A stretch of 64,000 nt of DNA from Roseovarius sp. (GTDB lineage: Bacteria; Pseudomonadota; Alphaproteobacteria; Rhodobacterales; Rhodobacteraceae): the NCBI RefSeq assembly GCF_030373445.1, contig NZ_JAUCYU010000002.1:520901-584900 (forward strand), in the 5' to 3' direction. The notes below the pieces were generated by a model. The model ran no database searches and was not told the DNA's origin. It was given only the letters and a program-made list of their open reading frames with translations. Both the position numbers and the translations under genes were made by a program. Position 1 is the first letter of the stretch. Each line of letters begins with the position of its first letter. This document shows positions 37,037 through 46,551 of this stretch, in pieces.

Positions 37037-37642
37037 TCAACTCCGGTCGAAGGCCAGTTTCAGCCCGAGCGCGCCCAGCACCCCGGCCGCGATACGGTCG
37101 AGCACCGGTTTCAGCCGGAGGTAGCCGTCACGTGCCGCACGGGTCGAAAGCGCGCAGGCGAAGGCGGTATAGGCCGCGAATTCGACAAGCATGTGGTTGC
37201 CCACGATCAGCGCCTTCTGCGCGAGGTTCATGTCACGGGGGAAGATGACCACGAGAACGGCGGAGGCGAAGAGCACGGATTTCGGGTTGGCGAAATTGAC
37301 GAGCAGGCCGCTGACGAATGGACGCCGCCTTGGAGCCTGGGCCGAGTCCAGTGGCGTCTTCGCCTCGCGCCAGATGGAGACGGCGAGGTAGATCAGGTAG
37401 GCGGCGCCGATAATCTTGAGCGACATGTAGGCCCAGGGGAAGAGCGTGAAGATCACGTCGAGCCCCAGCAGCGCCGCGCCTGTCCATGCTGCCGCGACCG
37501 TGCCGAGGCCGAGGCCCGTGAGGATGCCGGCGGTGCGCCCCTCGACCAGGGTGGTGCGCAGGGCCATCAGCATCGCCGGGCCCGGGCTGGCCAGCGCGGC
37601 CAGCAGTGTCAGGTTGAAGGCGATCAGATGGGCCGGATCCAT
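37037..37642 (-). CDS. LysE/RhtB-family amino acid exporter
   Basis: A 201-residue inner-membrane protein with about six hydrophobic segments. The N-terminus ASPGPAMLMALRTTLVEGR and the middle NFANPKSVLFASAVLVVIFP are the hallmark blocks of the RhtB/LysE exporters that expel amino acids and related metabolites. The substrate cannot be told. It lies 4 bases downstream of fabI on the same strand, so it may be co-transcribed with it, without an obvious functional link. Confidence 0.9.
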   Translation of the reverse strand: MDPAHLIAFNLTLLAALASPGPAMLMALRTTLVEGRTAGILTGLGLGTVAAAWTGAALLGLDVIFTLFPWAYMSLKIIGAAYLIYLAVSIWREAKTPLDSAQAPRRRPFVSGLLVNFANPKSVLFASAVLVVIFPRDMNLAQKALIVGNHMLVEFAAYTAFACALSTRAARDGYLRLKPVLDRIAAGVLGALGLKLAFDRS

Positions 37643-37646
37643 GGCA

Positions 37647-38453
37647 TCAGGTCTTCTCGATATCGGGCGCGTCGACGGCCTTCATGCCGACCACGTGATA
37701 GCCCGCGTCGACATGCAGGACCTCGCCCGTCGTGCCGCTGCCGAGATCCGACAGCAGGTAGAGAGACGCCTTGCCGACATCGTCGATCGTGACGTTGCGG
37801 CGCAGGGGCGAGTTCAGTTCGTTCCACTTGAGGATATAGCGGAAATCGCCGATCCCGCTGGCGGCAAGTGTCTTGATCGGGCCGGCCGAAATGGCGTTGA
37901 CGCGGATACCATCCTTGCCGAGATCCTCGGCCAGGTACATGACCGACGCCTCGAGCGCGGCCTTGGCGATGCCCATGACATTGTAATGCGGCATCACCTG
38001 TTCGGCGCCGTAATAGGTCAGCGTCAGCATGGCGCCGCCTTCGTTCATCATCTTCTCGGCACGCTGTGCGACGGCGGTGAAGGAGTAGACCGAGATGTCC
38101 ATCGTGTTGAGGAAGTTGGTGCGCGTCGTGTCGACGTAGCGGCCACGCAGCTCGGTCTTGTCGGAGAACCCGATGGCGTGCACCAGGAAGTCGATCTTGC
38201 CCCAGGTCTTTTCAAGCTCCGCGAAGAGCGCGTCGACGCTGTCCATGTCGCTGACGTCGCAGGGCAGGACCACGTTTGACCCGAGTTGTTCGGCCAGCGG
38301 CGCCACGCGTTTCTTGAGCGCGTCCCCCTGGTAGGAAAAGGCCAGTTCTGCCCCGGCCTCGGCACAGGCGCGGGCGATGCCCCAGGCAATCGATTTGTCG
38401 TTCGCAAGGCCCATGATCAGCCCGCGTTTGCCTGCCATCAACGTATTCGACAT
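37647..38453 (-). CDS. fabI: Enoyl-ACP reductase (NADH)
   Basis: A 268-residue short-chain-dehydrogenase-type enzyme that carries out the last reduction of each fatty-acid elongation round. It begins MSNTLMAGKRGLIMGLANDK, with the nucleotide site GLANDKSIAWGIA. The catalytic pair is in the YNVMGIAK motif (Tyr-x6-Lys), preceded by TLTYYGAEQ. The start at 38453 has GAGGGC upstream. The divergent pdxH gene starts 194 bases away. Alphaproteobacteria may hold two FabI copies; only this one is visible. Confidence 0.95.
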   Translation of the reverse strand: MSNTLMAGKRGLIMGLANDKSIAWGIARACAEAGAELAFSYQGDALKKRVAPLAEQLGSNVVLPCDVSDMDSVDALFAELEKTWGKIDFLVHAIGFSDKTELRGRYVDTTRTNFLNTMDISVYSFTAVAQRAEKMMNEGGAMLTLTYYGAEQVMPHYNVMGIAKAALEASVMYLAEDLGKDGIRVNAISAGPIKTLAASGIGDFRYILKWNELNSPLRRNVTIDDVGKASLYLLSDLGSGTTGEVLHVDAGYHVVGMKAVDAPDIEKT

Positions 38454-38647
38454 TTTTTGCCCTCGGCGCACTTGGTATTATGCTATTCCTTTAGGCGATC
38501 GACCACTCCGCATCAAGGGCATGGCGATGCCAACAAATGCCCTTGGCGGAACAACGGTCTAGCCGGCAGGTCGGAAAATCGGCTTGTGCCCCGGCCCGTG
38601 CCATCCTAGCAGCAAGGTTAACGACTTCTACGGAGTGATGCGAAACC

Positions 38648-39250
38648 ATGGAACGCGAGGGGATATTCGCAGGGGACGACCCGTTCCGGATTGCGCGCGA
38701 TTGGCTGGCCGAGGCCGAGGCGGGCGAGCTCAACGATCCCAATGCCGCGGCGCTGGCGACGGTCGATCCGGCCGGGCTGCCCAACGTGCGGATGGTGCTG
38801 CTGAAGGATATCACCGACACGGGGTTCTGGTTCTACACCAATTACGAAAGCGCGAAGGGGCAGGAGATCGCGGCCACGGGCAAGGCGGCGATGGTGCTGC
38901 ACTGGAAATCGCTGCGACGGCAGGTGCGGGTGCGCGGCGATGTGGTGAAGGAGGATGGCCCGGAGGCCGACACCTATTTCGCCTCCCGGTCCCTCAAGAG
39001 CCGTCTGGGCGCATGGGCGTCTCGGCAGTCCCGTCCGCTGGAATCGCGCACCAAGCTCATGGCGGAGGTCGCAAAGGTGACGTCGCGTAAGGGCACGAAT
39101 CCCGATCGGCCTCCGTTCTGGGGCGGTTTCCGGATCGTACCACTCGAGATAGAGTTCTGGGCCGATGGCGCCTTCCGCCTGCACGATCGCTTCGTCTGGC
39201 GCCGGGAAACTCATGAAAACGCATGGGAAATTCAGCGGCTGAGCCCCTGA
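38648..39250 (+). CDS. pdxH: Pyridoxamine 5'-phosphate oxidase
   Basis: A 200-residue FMN enzyme making pyridoxal 5'-phosphate. The N-terminal [18 protein letters not shown] block, [20 protein letters not shown] (FMN site, about 34-53), [16 protein letters not shown], and the C-terminal [16 protein letters not shown] are diagnostic of PdxH. It is a plus-strand gene divergent from fabI. Several PLP enzymes occur in the window but no operon link is seen. Confidence 0.95.
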   Translation: MEREGIFAGDDPFRIARDWLAEAEAGELNDPNAAALATVDPAGLPNVRMVLLKDITDTGFWFYTNYESAKGQEIAATGKAAMVLHWKSLRRQVRVRGDVVKEDGPEADTYFASRSLKSRLGAWASRQSRPLESRTKLMAEVAKVTSRKGTNPDRPPFWGGFRIVPLEIEFWADGAFRLHDRFVWRRETHENAWEIQRLSP

Positions 39251-39368
39251 GGTTTGCGCGGCGTCAATTGCAACGTGCTGAATAAAAATGGAATTTGCCT
39301 TGCCATGTGTGTCCGCTACACCTCTAATGAGCGAACATGTCTAGGGCGGGGCTTGTAGGTTGAAGGCT

Positions 39369-39902
39369 GTGACGAAGGACAGGGAAAACACGCGAAGGCT
39401 GAAAGGGCAGGTCAAGTGGTTCGACCCCGTCAAGGGCTTCGGCTTCGTCGTCGCCGACGAGGGCGGGCCGGATATCCTGCTTCATGCCAATGTGCTGCGC
39501 AATTTCGGGCAGAGCTCGGTTGCCGACCGCGCCGGGATCGAGCTGGAAGTCCAGCAGACGGAACGCGGCATCCAGGCGGTCGAGGTGCTCTCGATCGAGC
39601 CGCCGGACCAGGATACGCTCAGCGGCTTGGCCGACCTCGAGGATATCGACCCCGAGGAGATCCGCGCCGCCCCGCTGGAGCCTGCCCGCGTCAAATGGTT
39701 CGACAAGGGGAAGGGATTCGGCTTTGCCAACACCTTCGGACGTGACGAGGACGTGTTCATCCATATAGAAGTGTTGCGCAGGTCCGGTATGGCCGACCTG
39801 CAATCCGGAGAGGCGCTGGCCATCCGGGTGATCGAAGGTAAACGCGGCCGGATGGCCACGGAGGTGTGTGGATGGGAAACCGCGGTAAAACGATCCGACT
39901 GA
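39369..39902 (+). CDS. Double cold-shock domain protein
   Basis: A 177-residue protein with two cold-shock domains. The first (about 8-75) has the RNA-binding motif VKWFDPVKGFGFVVAD, and the second (about 105-170) has VKWFDKGKGFGFANTFG. The acidic linker between them is short. It likely binds single-stranded RNA or DNA, as seen for related alphaproteobacterial two-domain Csp proteins. GTG at 39369 is preferred (AGGT 9 bases upstream) over TTG 39360. Its end overlaps the DUF192 gene by 31 bases. Confidence 0.85.
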   Translation: MTKDRENTRRLKGQVKWFDPVKGFGFVVADEGGPDILLHANVLRNFGQSSVADRAGIELEVQQTERGIQAVEVLSIEPPDQDTLSGLADLEDIDPEEIRAAPLEPARVKWFDKGKGFGFANTFGRDEDVFIHIEVLRRSGMADLQSGEALAIRVIEGKRGRMATEVCGWETAVKRSD

Positions 39903-40360
39903 CCCTTGTGGGGCTGGGGCTGTCCTTGTTGCCCGCGCTTGCCGCGGCCGAGAGTGCCTGCCGGGACGACCAGATCTCGTTGCGGGGGGACTGGGGTGAG
40001 GCCCGGTTCACGGTGGAAGTCGCCGACGATGCCGATGAACGCGCGCAGGGTCTGATGCATCGCGAAAGCATGGCCCGCAGTGCCGGCATGCTCTTCATCT
40101 ATGACAGCGCCCGCACGGTGCGGTTCTGGATGAAGAACACGCTGATCCCGCTCGACATGATCTTCGCCGATGAAACCGGCACGGTGCGGCGCATCCATCG
40201 GATGGCCGAACCGGAAAGCGAAGAGATGATCTTCGGCGGCAACAACATACAGTACATCCTCGAGATCAATGGCGGGATGGCCGATGCCTTGAAGATCGAC
40301 GAGGGCAGCGAGATGCGCCACCCGGCAATCTCGTCGGCCGAGGCAAAATGGCCGTGCTGA
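39872..40360 (+). CDS. DUF192-family exported protein
   Basis: A 162-residue protein with a signal peptide (about 1-26, ending AAAES). The ATG at 39872 has GGAGGT 6 bases upstream. The body matches DUF192: RAQGLMHRESMARSAGMLFI, then VRFWMKNTLIPLDMIFAD, and a C-terminal ILEINGG. Function is unknown in the family, which is mostly periplasmic. It overlaps the double cold-shock gene by 31 bases, so translation of the two may be coupled. Confidence 0.85.
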   Translation: MGNRGKTIRLTLVGLGLSLLPALAAAESACRDDQISLRGDWGEARFTVEVADDADERAQGLMHRESMARSAGMLFIYDSARTVRFWMKNTLIPLDMIFADETGTVRRIHRMAEPESEEMIFGGNNIQYILEINGGMADALKIDEGSEMRHPAISSAEAKWPC

Positions 40361-40441
40361 ACCGGTTGCCGTGGATGGGGCAGGACCGGTCAGTTTAGCC
40401 TTTTCAAGCCGACCTTTCCCGATTAGATACCCCCCACGGTC

Positions 40442-40518
40442 CGGGGCGTGGCGCAGTCTGGTAGCGCACCTGTTTTGGGTACAGGGGGTCGTGAGTTCGA
40501 ATCTCGCCGCCCCGACCA
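40442..40518 (+). tRNA. tRNA-Pro (TGG anticodon)
   Basis: A 77-base tRNA with the CCA encoded. The acceptor stem CGGGGCG/CGCCCCG, the anticodon stem CCTGT/ACAGG with loop TTTGGGT (anticodon TGG), and the T-arm GTTCGAAT pattern are all intact. It reads proline CCN codons, mainly CCA. Confidence 0.97.
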
Positions 40519-41096
40519 CTCTTCTTTCAGCCACTAGATGTAGATTCCTGCGTGCCCGACCTGCAACAGGTCGTGGTCTGAGGCCGATTGCGGCGTCATG
40601 TGAAGATTTTTTTCACGTGCCTGTTGCGGGCCGGCTGAACGGCTGGCGGGGCTGCCAATCGTTTCCCGGCCGCGACTGTCCACAGGAGCCTTCGGCGTTA
40701 AGGCGCAAGCATAGAAAGACTTTCCGTAACTCATCCACAGCGGGACCGGAAATTGTAACATTCCCGTGAATCACTCCCGGGCCCGGGCGGAATCGAAACG
40801 GCAGAATTAATCAACGTTTTTTTGGCCGGCACATCCAAAAAAACACGTTGACCCCCTATGGGGTGATACGCCACTTTGTGTAGGCGGATCGACAAGCCAC
40901 AATATATAGTGGCGACGAGAAGCGGTAGGGACGAACTATCTCGGTTACAGAGGGCACAAGCCCACAAGCCAAGTCATGCGGCTCGCGCACTGGCCGCAGA
41001 TATGTCCTTTACTGCCTGTTCACCCGCAAAACAGGACCGGGCCATCAGGCTGACCCGGTGCCACCACAAACGCAATGCTGAAGTCACGGGGCAGCA
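40519..41096 (+). promoter_or_regulatory. Long regulatory region upstream of nrdJ
   Basis: These 578 bases hold no supportable gene. They contain two DnaA-box-like 9-mers, CTGTCCACA (40676-40684) and TCATCCACA (40731-40739); a long inverted repeat at 40812-40850 (arms CAACGTTTTTTTGG and CCAAAAAAACACGTTG); a small palindrome ACCCC-CTAT-GGGGT (40851-40864); and two NrdR-type boxes. The dense set of sites suggests nrdJ is tied to replication and nucleotide status. No cobalamin riboswitch B12 box was seen. Confidence 0.6.
40866..40912. promoter_or_regulatory. NrdR box pair
   Basis: The downstream box at 40897-40912 reads CCACAATATATAGTGG, matching the central 14 positions of the NrdR consensus ACACWATATATWGTGT exactly. 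A degenerate partner at 40866-40881 (ATACGCCACTTTGTGT) lies exactly 31 bases upstream, the known spacing of paired boxes. NrdR represses ribonucleotide reductase genes when dATP is abundant. Confidence 0.75.
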
Positions 41097-44000
41097 ATGA
41101 AAATTGAACGCAAATTCACCAAGGCAGGTCAAGACGCATATGCGGAGCTCGATTTCGTCACCACGAGCTCGGAAATTCGCAATCCCGACGGCACCACCGT
41201 GTTCCGGCTGGACGAGGTCGAAGTGCCCGCCCGCTGGAGCCAGGTCGCCAGCGACGTGATCGCGCAGAAGTATTTCCGCAAGGCGGGTGTTCCCGTCGAG
41301 CTCAAGAAGGTCAAGGAAAAGGGCGTGCCCGAATTCCTGTGGCGCTCCGTGGCGGCGTCGGACAAGACCGAGCGCACCGGTGAAACATCTGCCAAGCAGG
41401 TCTTCGACCGGCTGGCCGGCGCCTGGGCCTACTGGGGCTGGAAGGGTGGCTATTTCTCGACCGAGGACGACGCCCGCGCCTATTACGACGAGATGCGTTT
41501 CATGCTGGCGCGCCAGATGGCGGCGCCCAACTCCCCGCAGTGGTTCAACACGGGCCTGCACTGGGCCTATGGCATCGACGGCCCCAGCCAGGGCCACTAC
41601 TACGTCGACTTCAAGACGGGCGACCTGACCAAATCGAGCAGCGCCTACGAGCACCCGCAACCCCATGCCTGCTTCATCCAGTCCGTCGCCGACGACCTGG
41701 TGGGCGATGGCGGCATCATGGATCTGTGGGTGCGTGAAGCCCGGCTCTTCAAATACGGCTCGGGCACCGGCACGAACTTCTCCTCCCTGCGTGCCGAGGG
41801 GGAAGCCCTTTCGGGTGGCGGCAAGTCGAGCGGCCTGATGGGCTTCCTCAAAATCGGGGACCGCGCCGCCGGCGCCATCAAGTCGGGCGGCACCACGCGC
41901 CGCGCCGCCAAGATGGTGATCTGCGATGCCGACCACCCCGATATCGAGGAGTTCATCAACTGGAAGGTGCGCGAGGAGCAGAAGGTCGCTTCCATCGTGG
42001 CCGGGTCCAAGATGCATGAAGCCAGGCTGAACGACATCTTCGCCGCCATCCGCGGCTGGGACGGCAGCGCGGAAGACGCGGTCGACCCCAAGAAGAACGA
42101 TCAGCTGAAAGAGGCGATCCGGGGCGCGAAGAAAGCCTCGATCCCCGAAACCTATGTCAAGCGCGTGCTGGACTATGCGCGGCAGGGGTATGACAGCATC
42201 GAATTCCCGACCTACGACACCGACTGGGACAGTGAAGCCTACGCGTCGGTCTCCGGACAAAACTCCAACAACTCCATCCGGGTGACCGACGCGTTTCTCA
42301 AGGCGGTTGAGGACGATGCCGACTGGGCGCTGATCAACCGCACCGACGGCTCGGTCGCCAAGACCATCAAGGCGCGTGACCTGTGGGAAGACGTGGGCCA
42401 CGCGGCCTGGGCCTGTGCCGACCCCGGCATCCAGTTCCACGACACGATCAATTCCTGGCACACCTGCCCGGAAGATGGCGAGATCCGCGGGTCGAACCCG
42501 TGCTCGGAATACATGTTCCTCGACGACACGGCCTGCAATCTCGCCTCGATGAACCTGCTGTCCTTCTACCGGGATGGCCAGTTCGACGCCGATGCCTATG
42601 TCCACGCCACCCGGCTCTGGACCGTGACGCTGGAAATCTCGGTTCTGATGGCGCAGTTCCCGTCGAAGGAAATCGCCCAGAACTCCTATGACACCCGCAC
42701 GCTTGGCCTTGGTTATGCCAATATCGGCGGGCTGCTGATGAACATGGGCTACGGTTACGACTCGACCGAAGGCCGCGCCCTGTGCGGCGCGCTGACGGCG
42801 ATCATGACCGGCGTGGCCTATGCCACCTCGGCCGAGATGGCGGGCGAGCTGGGGGCCTTCCCGGCCTACGAGCGCAACGCCGGGCACATGCTGCGGGTCA
42901 TGCGCAACCACCGGAACGCCGCCCATGGTGCGAGCGACGGTTACGAGAGCCTTGCCATCAAGCCGGTGCCGCTCGACCATGCCGGATGCCCCGACGCGCG
43001 GCTTGTCGATCTCGCCAAGGCGTGCTGGGACGAGGCCTTGGAACTGGGCGAACAGCACGGCTACCGCAACGCGCAAGCCACGGTGATCGCCCCCACCGGC
43101 ACGATCGGGCTGGTGATGGATTGCGACACCACCGGCATCGAGCCCGATTTCGCGCTGGTGAAGTTCAAGAAGCTCGCGGGCGGCGGTTACTTCAAGATCA
43201 TCAACCGCTCGGTTCCGGCGGCGCTGGAGAAACTGGGCTACGGCTCCGCCCAGATCGAGGAGATCGTCAGCTACGCGGTGGGCCACGGCACGATCGGCAA
43301 CGCGCCGGGCGTGAACCACACGTCGCTGGCCGGCCACGGCTTCGGCCCGGCCGAGCTGGAGAAGGTCGACAACGCCGTGGGCCAGGCCTTCGACATCCGC
43401 TTCGTCTTCAACCAGTGGACGCTGGGCGAGGAGTTCTGCACCCGCGTGCTGGGCATCCCGGCCGCCAAGCTGAACGACCCGACCTTCGACATGCTGGCAC
43501 ACCTGGGCTACTCGAAAGCCGAGATCGAAGCCGCCAACGACCATGTCTGCGGGACGATGACGCTGGAAGGCGCACCGCATCTCAAGACAGAGCACTACTC
43601 GGTCTTCGACTGCGCCAATGCCTGCGGCAAGAAGGGCAAGCGCTTCCTGTCGGTCAACTCGCATATCGACATGATGGCGGCAGCCCAAAGCTTCATCTCG
43701 GGTGCGATCTCGAAAACGATCAACATGCCCAACGACGCCACCATCGAGGATTGCCAGCAGGCCTACGAGCGGAGCTGGACCATGGGTGTCAAGGCCAACG
43801 CACTCTACCGCGACGGCTCGAAACTCAGCCAGCCGCTGGCCTCGGCCCTTGTCGAGGATGACGAGGACGCGCAGGAGGTGCTGGAAAGCGGCAGCCCCCA
43901 GGAAAAGGCGCAGGTCCTGGCCGAGAAGATCGTCGAGAAGGTCGTGGTCAAGGAGATCGTCCGCACCCATCGCGAGAAGATGCCCGACCGCCGCAAGGGA

Positions 44001-44768
44001 TATACCCAGAAGGCGATGGTCGGCGGCCACAAGGTCTATCTTCGCACCGGGGAATACGGCGACGGTTCGCTTGGCGAGATCTTCATCGACATGCACAAGG
44101 AAGGCGCCGGGTTCCGGGCGATGATGAACAACTTCGCCATCGCGGTGTCGGTCGGCCTGCAATACGGTGTGCCGCTCGAGGAATTCGTCGACGCCTTTAC
44201 CTTCACCAAGTTCGAACCGGCGGGGATGGTGCAGGGCAACGACTCGATCAAGAACGCCACGTCGATCCTCGACTATATCTTCCGTGAACTGGCGGTCAGC
44301 TATCTCGACCGAACGGACCTTGCCCATGTCAAACCCCAGGGTGCGTCCTTTGACGACCTTGGCCGCGGCGAGGAAGAGGGTGTCTCGAACATCTCGGAGA
44401 TGAGCGAGGATGCCGCCAACAAGTCGCTGGAAGTGCTCAAGCAGATCAGCTCGACCGGCTACCTCCGCAAGCGGTTGCCGCAGGAGCTGGTGGTATTCAA
44501 CGGCGGGCAGGCCATGGGGGCCACGGCGCTTGACGGTGCCGCCGATCCCTCGGCCACGCTGAAGACGCTGGTGCCGGAAACGGCGCAGGCGACGGCCACC
44601 ACGACCACGGCCGTGGCGTCCGGAGCCGTCGGCATGAACGCCGCCACCAAGGCGCGGATGCAGGGCTACGAGGGCGAGGCCTGTGGCGATTGCGGCAACT
44701 ACACGCTGGTGCGCAACGGCACCTGCATGAAGTGCAACACCTGCGGCTCGACGAGCGGGTGTAGCTGA
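41097..44768 (+). CDS. nrdJ: Adenosylcobalamin-dependent ribonucleotide reductase (class II)
   Basis: A 1223-residue vitamin B12-dependent enzyme making deoxynucleotides. It begins [20 protein letters not shown]. Conserved blocks include [19 protein letters not shown] (about 141-159), [16 protein letters not shown] (about 221-236), [19 protein letters not shown] (about 465-483), and the barrel segment [16 protein letters not shown] near 665-680. The C-terminus carries the cysteine motif [18 protein letters not shown], a zinc/thiol-relay tail. Length fits the long bacterial NrdJ class. Control by NrdR is indicated by boxes upstream, and a strong hairpin terminator lies about 200 bases downstream. 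Confidence 0.97.
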   Translation: MKIERKFTKAGQDAYAELDFVTTSSEIRNPDGTTVFRLDEVEVPARWSQVASDVIAQKYFRKAGVPVELKKVKEKGVPEFLWRSVAASDKTERTGETSAKQVFDRLAGAWAYWGWKGGYFSTEDDARAYYDEMRFMLARQMAAPNSPQWFNTGLHWAYGIDGPSQGHYYVDFKTGDLTKSSSAYEHPQPHACFIQSVADDLVGDGGIMDLWVREARLFKYGSGTGTNFSSLRAEGEALSGGGKSSGLMGFLKIGDRAAGAIKSGGTTRRAAKMVICDADHPDIEEFINWKVREEQKVASIVAGSKMHEARLNDIFAAIRGWDGSAEDAVDPKKNDQLKEAIRGAKKASIPETYVKRVLDYARQGYDSIEFPTYDTDWDSEAYASVSGQNSNNSIRVTDAFLKAVEDDADWALINRTDGSVAKTIKARDLWEDVGHAAWACADPGIQFHDTINSWHTCPEDGEIRGSNPCSEYMFLDDTACNLASMNLLSFYRDGQFDADAYVHATRLWTVTLEISVLMAQFPSKEIAQNSYDTRTLGLGYANIGGLLMNMGYGYDSTEGRALCGALTAIMTGVAYATSAEMAGELGAFPAYERNAGHMLRVMRNHRNAAHGASDGYESLAIKPVPLDHAGCPDARLVDLAKACWDEALELGEQHGYRNAQATVIAPTGTIGLVMDCDTTGIEPDFALVKFKKLAGGGYFKIINRSVPAALEKLGYGSAQIEEIVSYAVGHGTIGNAPGVNHTSLAGHGFGPAELEKVDNAVGQAFDIRFVFNQWTLGEEFCTRVLGIPAAKLNDPTFDMLAHLGYSKAEIEAANDHVCGTMTLEGAPHLKTEHYSVFDCANACGKKGKRFLSVNSHIDMMAAAQSFISGAISKTINMPNDATIEDCQQAYERSWTMGVKANALYRDGSKLSQPLASALVEDDEDAQEVLESGSPQEKAQVLAEKIVEKVVVKEIVRTHREKMPDRRKGYTQKAMVGGHKVYLRTGEYGDGSLGEIFIDMHKEGAGFRAMMNNFAIAVSVGLQYGVPLEEFVDAFTFTKFEPAGMVQGNDSIKNATSILDYIFRELAVSYLDRTDLAHVKPQGASFDDLGRGEEEGVSNISEMSEDAANKSLEVLKQISSTGYLRKRLPQELVVFNGGQAMGATALDGAADPSATLKTLVPETAQATATTTTAVASGAVGMNAATKARMQGYEGEACGDCGNYTLVRNGTCMKCNTCGSTSGCS

Positions 44769-44972
44769 GGGGACAAGATCGCGCCCTACCGGGCGTGAAG
44801 GGGTGGCAGGGCCGAGCCGACCGGTCCGCACCCCGCCGAAACAAAGGGGGGATGCTGCCAAGCCTTTTCCCGAACCGACATGGAGCGGGTGCGCTCGCTC
44901 CTTGACGGCACTCAGGCCGCAGGCAGAAAACCGGGCGGTACAAATATCGAGCCTGAGTGGCGAAACTTGAAC

Positions 44973-44997
44973 CGGGGGGCCTTGGCCCCCCGTTTTT
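44973..44997 (+). terminator. Intrinsic terminator downstream of nrdJ
   Basis: A 9-bp stem CGGGGGGCC/GGCCCCCCG (44973-44981 and 44984-44992) is followed by five T residues (44993-44997). It lies 204 bases past the nrdJ stop; the intervening bases hold no gene. Confidence 0.8.
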
Positions 44998-45037
44998 CTG
45001 TTGCACGGTGCGGCGCGGCTGGGGCACAGACACCGGC

Positions 45038-45796
45038 ATGAGCACAACGCCCGCCATCAGCGTCTGTATCCCCGCCTATGACATGGGTGGCGCCGGGGGC
45101 GATTACCTGGGCCATTCCTTCGACCGGCTTGCGCGGCAGTCCTTCAAGGATTTCGAGGTGGTGATATCCGACCAGTCCGACGGGCCCGGCGTGGCCGAGG
45201 CCTGTGCCGCCTACGCCGACCGGCTGACCATCCGCTTGGTGGCGTATCGAGAGGGCAAGCGGCAGGCCTCGGCCAACACGAACAATGCCATGCGCCACGC
45301 CAGGGGTCGTATCCTCAAGGTCCTGTTCCAGGATGATTTCCTGTGTGATGACAGTGCCTTGCAGCAGGTTCTTGAGGCCTTCCAGGATCGCGGCTGTAAA
45401 TGGGTGCTGACGGGTTCCGCCGTCACGCGCGACGGCGAGACGTTGGAGCGCCCGATGGTGCCGCGCTGGCAGGATCGCATACGCTGGGGGTTCAATACAA
45501 TTTCCAGCCCCTCCGTCCTGGCGCTGGAGGCCGGGCACGACATCTGGTTCGACGAGAACCTGCAATGGCTGATGGACGGCGACATGTATCACAGCTGTCA
45601 CCAGGCCTTCGGCGCGCCGGTGATCCTGCCCGACACCCTGGTCGCCAACCGCATCCACGCCGGCCAGGTCAGCGCCGGGGTCAGCCGCAAGCTGCGGCGG
45701 CAGGAAGTGGTGTACACGGCCAGGAAAGGCGGACTGTCGCATGCCAAGGGCGACCTGCGCGCGTTTCTCTACCAGTATCTGAAGGCCCTCGGCTGA
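45038..45796 (+). CDS. Glycosyltransferase family 2 protein
   Basis: A 252-residue GT-A fold enzyme. It begins MSTTPAISVCIPAYDMGG, the nucleotide-sugar loop, and has DFEVVISDQSDG (about 41-52), the DxD-like LFQDDFLCDD (about 100-109), and a WLMDGDMYHSCHQ region late in the catalytic half. It would transfer a sugar to a glycan or lipid acceptor. The start at 45038 is chosen as the first in-frame ATG of the fold. Its stop is 1 base from the end of the convergent sulfotransferase gene, which may modify the same product. Confidence 0.85.
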   Translation: MSTTPAISVCIPAYDMGGAGGDYLGHSFDRLARQSFKDFEVVISDQSDGPGVAEACAAYADRLTIRLVAYREGKRQASANTNNAMRHARGRILKVLFQDDFLCDDSALQQVLEAFQDRGCKWVLTGSAVTRDGETLERPMVPRWQDRIRWGFNTISSPSVLALEAGHDIWFDENLQWLMDGDMYHSCHQAFGAPVILPDTLVANRIHAGQVSAGVSRKLRRQEVVYTARKGGLSHAKGDLRAFLYQYLKALG

Positions 45797-45797
45797 G

Positions 45798-46514
45798 CTA
45801 CCGGCGGAAAAGACCCTTCAAAAGCGGCTTGCGCTGTTTCGGCAGGGGTTTGTCGGGCGCCTTCTGCTTGACCACGTCTTCGCACGTATAGCCAAATCGC
45901 TTGAAGTCCTCTGCGTAAACCTTTGCAACCACGTCCAGAACTTCGCCCGACAGCGGCGCTTGGCCGGCGGCATAGCTCACGCCGCCGCGGCTCTTGTTCT
46001 CATGCGGCATCTTGCGCGGGCCGTCTGTATTTCCGGCCAGGCCGTCGAGATGCGCCACCACGCCCTGGACGCCGTCCTCCAGCCGGAATACCGTCGCGCC
46101 ATCCGGCACGAGGTCGGCAGCGGGCCGGGGATGATTGTCATAACGGAACGGCATCGTGTCGCGCCGCGCGACCCAGTCGAGGAACCACGCGTTGATATCC
46201 ATGCCATCCGGCACGGTTTTCTCGCCGGTCAACTGGTAGTCGAAAGCGCTGCGCAGGCGGGTGACCGGGTGGCGCACCACGGCAAAGCTAGACTCGATCC
46301 ATTCCTTCGGGATCAGCAGGCCCACTGCGTCGCGGTCAACGTGCTGGGGCGAGGACTTCGTCCAGCGCCGCGCCTCTGGCACGTTGTAGAACTGCGAGTT
46401 GGCGAAGGCGATCCTGCCGAAGCGTTTCCTCAGATACACCTCGACCGAGGCCCCGGCACATTTTGGGACATGCGCGAAGTAGTGAAGCTCGCGGTCGATT
46501 CGAAAGAACGGCAT
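45798..46514 (-). CDS. Sulfotransferase-family protein
   Basis: A 238-residue protein with the two PAPS-binding motifs: YFAHVPKCAGASVEVYLR near residues 12-29 (5'-phosphosulfate loop) and SFAVVRHPVTRLRSAFDYQL near 75-94 (3'-phosphate block). It resembles the sulfotransferase families that act on carbohydrates. The C-terminus is basic (QKAPDKPLPKQRKPLLKG). No signal peptide. It faces the glycosyltransferase gene tail to tail, which hints at sulfated surface glycan, but this is inference. Confidence 0.75.
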   Translation of the reverse strand: MPFFRIDRELHYFAHVPKCAGASVEVYLRKRFGRIAFANSQFYNVPEARRWTKSSPQHVDRDAVGLLIPKEWIESSFAVVRHPVTRLRSAFDYQLTGEKTVPDGMDINAWFLDWVARRDTMPFRYDNHPRPAADLVPDGATVFRLEDGVQGVVAHLDGLAGNTDGPRKMPHENKSRGGVSYAAGQAPLSGEVLDVVAKVYAEDFKRFGYTCEDVVKQKAPDKPLPKQRKPLLKGLFRR

Positions 46515-46551
46515 GGCGCATAGTTACTGGCGGGCCGGGAGGGCGTAAAGC

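Noticed and set aside
40371..40769. A 132-codon plus-strand frame over tRNA-Pro
   Set aside because: It reads through the tRNA gene and non-coding DNA. No start signal or conserved feature.
40519..41096. A cobalamin riboswitch upstream of the B12-dependent reductase
   Set aside because: I looked for the conserved B12 box and found none; the region has protein-binding type palindromes instead.
40974..45047. A 1357-codon open frame on the minus strand opposite nrdJ
   Set aside because: It is the GC-rich antisense shadow of nrdJ. It has no start signal, no family features, and composition typical of antisense frames, while the plus strand has all class II reductase motifs.
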